Source of the DNA: Pukyongia salina | Lineage (GTDB): Bacteria; Bacteroidota; Bacteroidia; Flavobacteriales; Flavobacteriaceae | Length of the DNA stretch: 64,000 nucleotides | Reading direction: 5' to 3' | NCBI RefSeq assembly: GCF_002966125.1 | Contig: NZ_CP027062.1 | Span: 186,001-250,000, forward strand | In this document: piece after piece, positions 30,160 to 38,369 of the stretch | How positions within the stretch are numbered: the first letter of the stretch is position 1 | Layout of the letters: every line of letters begins with the position of its first letter | Notes under the pieces: model-generated | The model's input: the letters and a program-made list of their open reading frames with translations, nothing else | What the model was told of the DNA's origin: nothing | Database searches by the model: none | Program-made: the position numbers and the translations under genes

Positions 30160-30570
30160 TTAAAAGCTGTCCCAATTAAAATGGATACGTTTTTGTATAT
30201 CGGGATGCAAACTATGATGCACCGGGCAGGTATTTCCGGTATTTTCTAAGATTTTTTGATGCTTGTTGGAAACATTGGAAGGGAGAGACATTTCTATCTC
30301 TATTTCAGCAATACGCCGGGGATTTGCAGCCATTATTTTGGTAACCACGGCAGTTGAGCCGTCGAGGACCACACCAAGGTCCCTGGCCTTTATACCCATA
30401 ACGGTAAGCATACAATTTGCGAGTCCTGTTGCCACTGTATCGGTAGGAGAAAAAGCTTCTCCTTTTCCGTTATTATCGAGCGGGGCATCTGTGATATAGG
30501 TATTTCCCGACCGTAGATGTTCACATTGGGTACGCAGATCTCCCAGATAGGTTACTTTAGAAGTACTCAT
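30160..30570 (-). CDS. OsmC/Ohr family peroxiredoxin-like protein
   Basis: Thiol peroxidase-like protein, 136 residues, cytoplasmic. The two redox cysteines are C53 (in LANCMLTVMGI) and C115 (in NTCPVHHSL), the arrangement of OsmC/Ohr enzymes that reduce organic hydroperoxides. The family fold is a homodimer, with each active site shared. Its start overlaps the stop of the LysM/receptor gene by 4 bases (ATGA), so translation is coupled. I cannot separate OsmC from Ohr or YhfA subtypes from the sequence alone. Confidence 0.9.
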   Translation of the reverse strand: MSTSKVTYLGDLRTQCEHLRSGNTYITDAPLDNNGKGEAFSPTDTVATGLANCMLTVMGIKARDLGVVLDGSTAVVTKIMAANPRRIAEIEIEMSLPSNVSNKHQKILENTGNTCPVHHSLHPDIQKRIHFNWDSF

Positions 30571-32471
30571 TCTACTACTTCAAATTGAAGGTCCTTATTG
30601 TATTTTATGATATACAGGGCATTATTCTGATAGCCGGAGAACATTTTCTTGGTATAGCGAAACTTGTTTTCTATATATTCGGTCTCTACATTGCTATCGC
30701 TGGCATCGTAAACATCGTCTGCTATGGCAAGCCTTAAGATCACATCGTAGGTTACATCGAATCCACGAACTGCAAAACGATTAGGAAGAACTTCGTATTT
30801 GTTCTTATAGCTTACCAAGAAAGCGCTCTTATCTTTAAAATTATAACTCTTATTCACAGAGGGAAAGGTAAAATTGAGATTAGCCAGGTGAATATTCGAC
30901 ACATCTTCATAATCGAATGCGTCGTTCTTATCCAATGTAAAGAGTCTAATTGTTACATGATCCGGCATCCCGTTGAGCAATCCAACTACGTTCGCCACGA
31001 TCACGGGATTGTCGGATTCGAGTATCACCCAGTTCTCCCGCGTATTGTCCAGCCTCGAACTAATATCTGTATCGTACAGGAATCCTTTTTCTCTGGGCGC
31101 CAATGTTTTCGCCCCGGGAATGGCCTCAACAAGAGCTGCCTTTTCCTTCGTCTTTTTTGAATCACTAATAATTATCACATTTTTACCAGGGGCGTGCGTC
31201 CTAAGATACTCTAACATTGCCTGCTGTAACATTTCATCTGAAGGCAGGGTTTGAAATAAATTAGAGGAGATCTTGATCTCCCTGTTACTGAGGGGTGAAA
31301 ATATGGGAGTGTCTGATTTTTTCAGGGAGGCGGCCGCTTTTTCAACATTTCGTCGAAGCAATGGTCCAATTACGGCATCCACATTGGAGAAGTCATTAGA
31401 TGTACATATAGTGCTAACCTTACTCTCACTACCTTCGGTATCATATATATCCAATTCTACCGATATTCCTTTGTCCTTGGCAAATTCGGCAGCCATAAGT
31501 ACTCCACTGTAAAAGTCGAGGGCAACGCGAAGAGCTCCATTATCTTTTATAAGATCTATGTTATTTTGCAAAGAGTCCCTGTCTGCTTTCGATAATTGGA
31601 AAGGCAACATAACAGCTATCTTCTTTTTACGGTAGTTCTTTATCCCGTCTTCCAGGTTAACAATAACATGTGTATCTCTTGTATCGCTGTTTTTTTCCTT
31701 CGGAATTTTTAGGATCATACCTTCCTTAAGACCGTCTTTAGCGTAGGGATTGAGCGCTATGATCTCTTCCTGGCTAAGGCCTAGTTTTACCTTTAATCTG
31801 AAAAATCCTTCTTTTGGTAAAACTTCGTAGAATTCGAAATCCTCCTCTTCTATCGTTGCCGATTCTATAAGTGAGTCCACCGGCACATTGAGAACAGTAC
31901 CGATAGGCAGATTCTCTCCAACCAGTGGATTAAGTGCTTCCAGTTCGGCTATGGTGATACCGTACTTACGGGCGATCCCATATTTAGTTTCCTTAGGCTG
32001 AACCGTATGTTTACCATTACTTGCCGTTCCTGTTTCAACGGTTGTAGTTGAAGTATTATCCGTTACCGCCACCTGTTCAAAAACCGGGATCTGTATTCTT
32101 TCTCCTTTTTTAAGCTGACGTGAATACAGTTCTTTGTTGTATTTCTTAATATCATCTACGGTGATATTATACCGTTGTGCAATACTAAAAAGTGTTTCTT
32201 TTCGCTTTACACGGTGCTTTTTGAAGGAAACTTTCTCCTGCATAGTGGCAGATCCTTCCGAAGGGATCATTAGCAAAGCATTTAACCGGAGGCCGTTCTT
32301 AGCGTCTGGATTGAGCTCATAGAGAGTTTCTTCAGAAATGCCATACTTTTTTGAGATACTGTATACAGTCTCCCCTTTTTCAACCCGGTGGGTCTTATAT
32401 TGCTGGGCTAGTGCGGGACCACCCATAAACATAATAAGACCGATAAGTATGCAGTAAATTATCCTTTTCAT
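30567..32471 (-). CDS. LysM-repeat protein fused to a type 1 periplasmic binding fold
   Basis: Exported protein of 634 residues: signal peptide (about 1-22, ending ALAQ), then LysM modules near residues 27-70, 84-127 and 153-196, with a fourth degenerate one near 215-258. From about 280 to the end is a receptor-like domain (KKIAVMLPFQLSKADRDS, ... DAVIGPLLRRNVEKAAASL) similar to the ligand-binding region of amino-acid ABC receptors or LpoA. LysM binds peptidoglycan, so the receptor fold is probably held at the cell wall. A role in regulating peptidoglycan synthesis, as LpoA does, is inference. It follows guaA by 7 bases. Confidence 0.85.
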   Translation of the reverse strand: MKRIIYCILIGLIMFMGGPALAQQYKTHRVEKGETVYSISKKYGISEETLYELNPDAKNGLRLNALLMIPSEGSATMQEKVSFKKHRVKRKETLFSIAQRYNITVDDIKKYNKELYSRQLKKGERIQIPVFEQVAVTDNTSTTTVETGTASNGKHTVQPKETKYGIARKYGITIAELEALNPLVGENLPIGTVLNVPVDSLIESATIEEEDFEFYEVLPKEGFFRLKVKLGLSQEEIIALNPYAKDGLKEGMILKIPKEKNSDTRDTHVIVNLEDGIKNYRKKKIAVMLPFQLSKADRDSLQNNIDLIKDNGALRVALDFYSGVLMAAEFAKDKGISVELDIYDTEGSESKVSTICTSNDFSNVDAVIGPLLRRNVEKAAASLKKSDTPIFSPLSNREIKISSNLFQTLPSDEMLQQAMLEYLRTHAPGKNVIIISDSKKTKEKAALVEAIPGAKTLAPREKGFLYDTDISSRLDNTRENWVILESDNPVIVANVVGLLNGMPDHVTIRLFTLDKNDAFDYEDVSNIHLANLNFTFPSVNKSYNFKDKSAFLVSYKNKYEVLPNRFAVRGFDVTYDVILRLAIADDVYDASDSNVETEYIENKFRYTKKMFSGYQNNALYIIKYNKDLQFEVVE

Positions 32472-32478
32472 TGCTTTT

Positions 32479-34008
32479 TTATTCCCATTCGATGGTAGCC
32501 GGAGGCTTAGAACTTATGTCGTACACTACTCTATTAACGCCTTTCACCCGGTTTATTATATTATTACTGGTTTCCTGTAAGAACTCATACGGTAAATTTA
32601 CCCAATCTGCCGTCATTCCATCGGTACTTTCCACGGCTCTCAAGGCTACTACCTGCTCGTAAGTTCGTTCGTCTCCCATCACTCCAACACTTTGCACGGG
32701 CAACAAGATGGCACCGGCTTGCCACACTTTATCGTACAGATCCCACTTGCGAAGTCCCTCTATAAAAATGTGATCAACCTCCTGTAAGATACGAACTTTT
32801 TCAGCAGTTATATCTCCCAGGATCCGAATAGCAAGGCCTGGCCCCGGAAACGGATGTCTGCCTAAAAGTTTTTTATCTATCCCCAATTCGGCACCTACTC
32901 TGCGCACCTCATCCTTAAACAGCATTTTTAATGGTTCCACCACTTTTAATTTCATAAAATCCGGTAAACCACCTACGTTGTGGTGTGATTTTATGGTTAC
33001 TGAAGGCCCGTTAACCGAAACACTTTCAATAACATCCGGATAGATGGTACCCTGTGCCAGCCAATCTACATCTTCCACCCTGTGTGCTTCATCGTCGAAA
33101 ACGTCTATAAACATCCCACCAATTGCCTTGCGCTTGGCTTCAGGATCAGATTCTCCTTTCAGTGCTTCCAAGAAACGTGCCGAAGCATCCACACCGTGTA
33201 CATTAAGACCCATATGCTTATACTGGTCGAGTACATCTTCAAATTCATTTTTTCGAAGCAAACCGTTATTTACAAATATGCAGTAGAGATTCTTGCCAAT
33301 GGCCTTGTGTAACAGCACTGCTGCCACAGTGGAATCCACGCCACCACTTAGTCCGAGAATCACTTTACCATCCCCAATTTTTTCTTTCAGCATATCAACT
33401 GTTTCCTCTACGAATGCAGCAGGTGTCCAGTCTTGTTTCACCTGGGCGATATGAACCAGAAAATTCTCTAGAAGATGTTTCCCGTGGGTTGTGTGATAAA
33501 CTTCAGGGTGAAACTGGATAGCGTAGGTATCTTCTCCTTCAATGCGATAGGCAGCGTTTGCAACATCACTTGTGCTGGCAAGTCGCACACCTCCTTCAGG
33601 CAATTCGGCTATGGTATCGCTATGGCTCATCCATACTTGTGTATTTTCAGGAATACCGGCAAACAAACATTCGCGATCGTGTATGGTTTCCAACTTTGCA
33701 CGTCCGTACTCCCGAATATCCGATGGGGCTACGTGACCCTTGTTAAAATGAGCAAGATACTGCGCGCCGTAACAAACCCCCAGCAGGGGTTTGTGGCCCT
33801 TTATTGCAGAAAGGTCTGGATGCGGAGCATCCTCGGCGCGCACCGAGAACGGGCTACCGGACAAAATCACTGCTTTAAAGGGTTCTAAATTCTCAGGAAT
33901 ATGATGGTAAGGATGGATCTCGCAATAGATATTCAACTCTCGAACACGTCTTGCAATTAGTTGGGTATACTGCGATCCGAAGTCTAAAATGAGGACGTTA
34001 TTGTGCAT
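32479..34008 (-). CDS. guaA: GMP synthase (glutamine-hydrolysing)
   Basis: Converts XMP to GMP in purine synthesis. The 509-residue product has an N-terminal class I glutaminase domain with nucleophile C79 (LLGVCYGAQ) and QFHPEVYHT. The ATP-PPase domain has the PP-loop [16 protein letters not shown], and the C-terminal dimerisation domain ends PPATIEWE, the standard GuaA end. I use ATG 34008; the in-frame TTG at 34014 lies inside the -7 promoter element. It leads a cluster with LysM/receptor, OsmC, DUF922 and DUF3820 genes. Confidence 0.98.
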   Translation of the reverse strand: MHNNVLILDFGSQYTQLIARRVRELNIYCEIHPYHHIPENLEPFKAVILSGSPFSVRAEDAPHPDLSAIKGHKPLLGVCYGAQYLAHFNKGHVAPSDIREYGRAKLETIHDRECLFAGIPENTQVWMSHSDTIAELPEGGVRLASTSDVANAAYRIEGEDTYAIQFHPEVYHTTHGKHLLENFLVHIAQVKQDWTPAAFVEETVDMLKEKIGDGKVILGLSGGVDSTVAAVLLHKAIGKNLYCIFVNNGLLRKNEFEDVLDQYKHMGLNVHGVDASARFLEALKGESDPEAKRKAIGGMFIDVFDDEAHRVEDVDWLAQGTIYPDVIESVSVNGPSVTIKSHHNVGGLPDFMKLKVVEPLKMLFKDEVRRVGAELGIDKKLLGRHPFPGPGLAIRILGDITAEKVRILQEVDHIFIEGLRKWDLYDKVWQAGAILLPVQSVGVMGDERTYEQVVALRAVESTDGMTADWVNLPYEFLQETSNNIINRVKGVNRVVYDISSKPPATIEWE

Positions 34009-34011
34009 AGG

Positions 34012-34019
34012 CAAAAGTA
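34012..34019 (-). promoter_or_regulatory. -7 promoter element touching the guaA start codon
   Basis: TACTTTTG on the minus strand, a full TAnnTTTG match with only 3 bases between it and the ATG. Transcription would begin at the start codon, giving a leaderless message. Confidence 0.65.
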
Positions 34020-34057
34020 ATTCAAAAAAATAATTCGCCTAAATCTTTTCGTAAAAA

Positions 34058-35653
34058 TTACCAGCTAATTACCGTAAACTTATTCACTAGTGGATCCAGT
34101 TCTTTTTTTAGAACAGAAAGTAACTCCGGTCCGTACTCCAAATAGAATTCAGAAAAGTTCTTATACCGCTCCTGCAGGCTTTCACCCGGGAATAGAGATT
34201 CCTTTAACGTTGTGATCCTTTCCAACTCTCCTGAAAGTTTTCGTCTCTGGGCTTTTAACAATCGTTTTTCCAGCTTGTCAAGTCCATTTAACTGTTTTTT
34301 CTCCTGGGCCGCAACAGCTCCTAGAAAGGACGCATCGGTTTTTTCGGCGATCTCGTACATAGATCGAAATTGCTGCTTTAAAAATTCCCGTTGCTTACTA
34401 AAATCGATATCTATTTCGGAAATACGACGGGTGTGCATATTTTCCAGCTCCTGTACAGGGAGGAATAATTCTCGTACCGAAAGCTGCAATCTTTTTAATT
34501 TGTCCAGGGATTTCTCCTGTATCAACAAGGCTGAATTTCGTAAAAGTAATATCGGAAAAGTAACCTCCACAGTATCGAAATACTTTTTCAACTGCAGCCA
34601 ATACGCCAGTTCACCACCTCCCCCAACATAACAGAGGTTAGGAAGTATCACCTCCTGATATAAGGGCCGGAGAAGTGCATTTGGTGAAAATCGCTCCGGA
34701 TAGGTATGTAACTCTTCAATGATGTCCTCTACGCTAAAACTGATCTGGGTATTGTTAACGTGATACACCCCGTCTTTTTCAATGATACGCTCTCGCAATC
34801 CTTCATTTAGGTAGAACAGGTTAATTTCTCTCGGACTCACTTGCTCCGGATACCCCAATTCCTTTAATCTGGAACTGGTTTCTGTTACGTGGTTAAACGC
34901 TGTGCGTTTTTCAAGTTCTTGTTGTGCATACGGAATAAAAGCTGTTTTTAGCTGGTGGTCGTTTCCGTCAACGATCACTAGTCCATACGCTCCAAATAAT
35001 TCGTTGGCCAGATACCGCGTTGCCCGAGTTAGATCCCGATGTTTCGTGTATGCAGTCTCGAACAGTTCTTTCAGACCATTGCTAAACTTCCCACTTCCCA
35101 TTTCTTTATCGAAAATCTCCAACACTGCGTCGAGTCCTTCCGTACTTAACTCCCCAACTGCACCACCGTCAGCGCGATTCCATCGTATCTTCTTTCCGTG
35201 GAAATTAAAATAATTGATCTCCTCAAAATCGTGATCCTCGGTAGCCATCCAATATACCGGTACAAAATCATGATCGGGATATTCTTTTTTTAAGGCTTCG
35301 GAAAGGTTTATTACCGAAATGATCTTGTAAAGAAAATACAATGGGCCGGTAAATAGATTAAGTTGATGTCCCGTAGTAATGGTGAAGGTTTTCTCGCTAT
35401 GCAACGCCTCGATATTAGCCTGGGTGGCTTCGGAAAGTGATAGCCCTTCCAACTGTTTTTTCAAGGCCGAAACCAGCGTTTTCCTGAAATTATGGTCATA
35501 TCCTTTATTTTTCTCCTCGATTTGATCGCGGAATGCCTCAATATTAGGAAAGCGATGATAAAAGGGCCGTATCGAGTCGTCCTCCGCGAGATAATCACAA
35601 ATAAGTTTAGAGAAAAAACCGGTTTCTTTATAGGGAATGGTTTCGATTGGCAT
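34058..35653 (-). CDS. bshC: Bacillithiol biosynthesis cysteine-adding enzyme BshC
   Basis: Putative last enzyme of bacillithiol synthesis, adding cysteine to glucosaminyl-malate. The 531-residue length and the segments TGHQLNLFTGPLYFLYKIIS, YWMATEDHDFEEINYF and CYVGGGGELAYWLQLK are characteristic of BshC. The C-terminal part contains the family's long coiled coil (QLNGLDKLEKRLLKAQRRKLSGELERI). Bacillithiol is best known from Firmicutes but also occurs in Bacteroidota. bshA and bshB are not in the window. It is upstream of guaA with its own promoter element; the 49-base gap has a second promoter, so the two are probably separate units. Confidence 0.94.
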   Translation of the reverse strand: MPIETIPYKETGFFSKLICDYLAEDDSIRPFYHRFPNIEAFRDQIEEKNKGYDHNFRKTLVSALKKQLEGLSLSEATQANIEALHSEKTFTITTGHQLNLFTGPLYFLYKIISVINLSEALKKEYPDHDFVPVYWMATEDHDFEEINYFNFHGKKIRWNRADGGAVGELSTEGLDAVLEIFDKEMGSGKFSNGLKELFETAYTKHRDLTRATRYLANELFGAYGLVIVDGNDHQLKTAFIPYAQQELEKRTAFNHVTETSSRLKELGYPEQVSPREINLFYLNEGLRERIIEKDGVYHVNNTQISFSVEDIIEELHTYPERFSPNALLRPLYQEVILPNLCYVGGGGELAYWLQLKKYFDTVEVTFPILLLRNSALLIQEKSLDKLKRLQLSVRELFLPVQELENMHTRRISEIDIDFSKQREFLKQQFRSMYEIAEKTDASFLGAVAAQEKKQLNGLDKLEKRLLKAQRRKLSGELERITTLKESLFPGESLQERYKNFSEFYLEYGPELLSVLKKELDPLVNKFTVISW

Positions 35654-35670
35654 GGTTTCAGAAATTCATT

Positions 35671-35678
35671 CAAAAATA
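35671..35678 (-). promoter_or_regulatory. -7 promoter element of bshC
   Basis: TATTTTTG on the minus strand, a full TAnnTTTG match 17 bases before the bshC ATG; a TTG lies 16 bases further upstream. Confidence 0.6.
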
Positions 35679-35802
35679 AACACTTTTATTTCGGCAATTT
35701 CTAAAAATACGTTAATTCATAATAGTGTTGAAAAAGTTCAACTTTCAATTCCCGAATTTTAGAAATTCCGTTACCTTTAGGCTTCGTTTTAAAAAACTAA
35801 CA

Positions 35803-38283
35803 ATGATTCGCTTAAGCTCTCTTTTACTCTTATTCGTTACCATATCCCTTAACGCACAACTTAAATCGCCCTCCGAATTCCTCGGATACGAGATCGGCAG
35901 TGAATTCTCAAGACACGCCGATGTGGTTAATTATTTTAAACATGTTGCAGACAACAGCGACCTGGTTACCTACCAATCCTACGGAAAAACCAATGAAAGA
36001 AGACCGCTTACCTACGCCATTGTTACGTCCACAGCCAATATGGCGAATATCGATAAAATAAGAAGGGATAACCTTAAGAATATCGGACTCGAAAACGGCT
36101 CGTCCAATCCCGAGATCGCTATTGTATGGCTAAGCTTCAATGTACATGGGAACGAAGCTTCCAGTACCGAAGCCTCGATGACAACCTTATATAAACTTAT
36201 TACCGAGAAAAAGGAATGGCTAAACAATACAGTCGTGATTATCGATCCATGCGTGAATCCCGATGGCCGGGACCGTTACGCAAACTGGTACAACCAGGTG
36301 AAAGCCACGCCCTATGACAAATTACAGGTTGCCGCAGAACACAACGAACCCTGGCCGGGAGGGCGTCCTAACCACTATCTTTTCGACCTTAACCGGGACT
36401 GGGTATGGGCAACCCAAATAGAATCTACCGAAAGATTGAAGATATATAACCAGTGGATGCCACATGTCCATGTCGATTTTCACGAACAGGGAATTAATGA
36501 ACCCTATTATTTTGCGCCTGCCGCAGAGCCTTATCATGAGATCGTTTCTACTTGGCAACGCGAATTCCAGGAAATGATAGGTAAAAATCATGCGCGTTAT
36601 TTCGATAAGGAAGGATGGTTGTTCTTTACCCGAGAACGATTCGATCTGCTTTACCCCAGCTACGGGGATACCTACCCCATGTTCATGGGAGCCATAGGAA
36701 TGACCTACGAGCAGGCAGGTCACGGACGTGCAGGCCTTGGTATCAACACAGACGAAGGCTACGAACTCACCCTCTTCGACAGGGTAGCGCATCACACAAC
36801 TACCGGACTTTCAACCGTGGAGGTAGCTTCTAAAAATGCGAAGAAATTAAACTCAGAATTCAAGAAATTCTTCCAGAATGACAACCTCAAATACAAGAGC
36901 TACGTACTGAAAGGCAATGCCGATAAGATAGACGCACTTACCAAACTGCTTAGGAAACACCAGATCGCGTACGGTTTTGCCTCAGGCGGTACGGTTTCGG
37001 GCTACAGTTATACAACCAACGGGAACGGCAGCATGAATGCCTCCGGTGCACTAGTAGTTAGTACCAACCAACCCAAGGGTAAAATGGTAAAAGCGTTGTT
37101 CGAACCCGACGCCAAATTAAATGAACCCTTAACGTACGATATTACAGCATGGAGCCTACCACGGGCCTACGGATTGGAGGCGATTGCCTCCACATCGAAT
37201 GTGAGCGCGAATAGTGAACTAGCTACATATAACATTAATAATCAGCAGGCTCCGGCATCCCCGGGATATATCAGTAGCTGGAATAGCCTCTACGACGCTG
37301 GTTTCCTTGCAGAACTTCTTAAAAATGACATCAGGGTGCGCTTTACAGAAAAGGATGTGAGCTATGGCGGGAAGACATTTAATAAAGGGAGCCTCATCAT
37401 TACACGAAGCGACAACAAGAAAAATGCAGAGTTTGATCGATTGGTAACGAGCATAGCTACTAAGCACAACCGACAATTATACGCGGCGCCAACCAGTTAT
37501 AGCGATAATGGTTACGATTTTGGATCTCCGGAGATCAAACTGGTGAATAAACAACGGATCGCCGTCCTGAAAGGCGAAGGTACGTCTTCATTGAGTTACG
37601 GAGCCATTTGGCATTTCTTCGAACAGCAACTTCATTATCCGGTGACTTCCATCGATACCGATGGCTTTAATGTGGATAAGCTAAATTCATTTGATGTTTT
37701 AATTCTCCCTTCCGGGTGGTATGGAGGAACACTAAACGATAGCGTGATGGACGATCTGAACGCATGGATACGTGATGGTGGGAAGGTAATCGCCTTTGGC
37801 GGTGCATTGAGATCGTTTTCGGGGAAAGACGGGTTTTCTTTAAAATTCAATGATTCTGATGAAGACGGTGACAATGAAAAATCGGAAAACCTCACCCCAT
37901 ATGACCAGAGAGAAAGAGAAAGTGTGAAAAATTTTATTACCGGTAGTATATACGAAGTGACTTTGGATCCGTCACACCCCATGGCATTTGGTTATGGTGA
38001 TACATATTACAGTTTGAAACTAGGCAGTAGCTCCTATTCTTTCCTCGACAGCGGATACAACGTGGGCTATATAAAAGGTACCCCTGTTAGCGTTTCTGGA
38101 TTCTCGGGTGACGCGGCCAAGGCCGGCCTTGAAAATTCTTTGGTCTTTGGAGAGACTCGAATGGGTCGCGGTAGCGTAGTTTATTTTGTAGACGATGTGA
38201 TGTTCAGATCGTTTTGGGAAAATGGTAAACTTTTCTTTGTAAACAGTATCTTCTTTGTGAACAATAATAAATTCCGAATCTAA
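35803..38283 (+). CDS. M14 family zinc carboxypeptidase, exported
   Basis: Secreted zinc exopeptidase of 826 residues. I start at ATG 35803, which gives a clean signal peptide (MIRLSSLLLLFVTISLNAQ); the upstream extension in the same frame lacks one. Zinc ligands are H115 and E118 in FNVHGNEASS and a third histidine in VDFHEQG near residue 227. The probable catalytic glutamate is in GMTYEQAGHG. After the catalytic domain comes a class I glutaminase-like domain (FDVLILPSGWYGGTL) typical of these large bacterial M14 enzymes. It has no T9SS sorting domain, so it is probably periplasmic. TTACCTTTAGG near 35770 is a weak promoter candidate. Confidence 0.9.
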   Translation: MIRLSSLLLLFVTISLNAQLKSPSEFLGYEIGSEFSRHADVVNYFKHVADNSDLVTYQSYGKTNERRPLTYAIVTSTANMANIDKIRRDNLKNIGLENGSSNPEIAIVWLSFNVHGNEASSTEASMTTLYKLITEKKEWLNNTVVIIDPCVNPDGRDRYANWYNQVKATPYDKLQVAAEHNEPWPGGRPNHYLFDLNRDWVWATQIESTERLKIYNQWMPHVHVDFHEQGINEPYYFAPAAEPYHEIVSTWQREFQEMIGKNHARYFDKEGWLFFTRERFDLLYPSYGDTYPMFMGAIGMTYEQAGHGRAGLGINTDEGYELTLFDRVAHHTTTGLSTVEVASKNAKKLNSEFKKFFQNDNLKYKSYVLKGNADKIDALTKLLRKHQIAYGFASGGTVSGYSYTTNGNGSMNASGALVVSTNQPKGKMVKALFEPDAKLNEPLTYDITAWSLPRAYGLEAIASTSNVSANSELATYNINNQQAPASPGYISSWNSLYDAGFLAELLKNDIRVRFTEKDVSYGGKTFNKGSLIITRSDNKKNAEFDRLVTSIATKHNRQLYAAPTSYSDNGYDFGSPEIKLVNKQRIAVLKGEGTSSLSYGAIWHFFEQQLHYPVTSIDTDGFNVDKLNSFDVLILPSGWYGGTLNDSVMDDLNAWIRDGGKVIAFGGALRSFSGKDGFSLKFNDSDEDGDNEKSENLTPYDQRERESVKNFITGSIYEVTLDPSHPMAFGYGDTYYSLKLGSSSYSFLDSGYNVGYIKGTPVSVSGFSGDAAKAGLENSLVFGETRMGRGSVVYFVDDVMFRSFWENGKLFFVNSIFFVNNNKFRI

Positions 38284-38340
38284 TTAAAGAGTACAAATCA
38301 GGGTTTTTTCTGTAGCTTTTTTCTGAAGTAAATAATTCCA

Positions 38341-38348
38341 TATCTTTA
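38341..38348 (+). promoter_or_regulatory. Probable -7 element of the TPR-CHAT gene
   Basis: TATCTTTA, one mismatch to TAnnTTTG, 21 bases before ATG 38370. This is the housekeeping promoter type, so the CHAT gene need not depend on the neighbouring ECF sigma factor. Confidence 0.45.
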
Positions 38349-38369
38349 TTGGAGTTGGCTGATAATCAG

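Noticed and set aside
33475-33888. 137-residue plus-strand frame inside guaA
   Set aside because: Antisense shadow of guaA.
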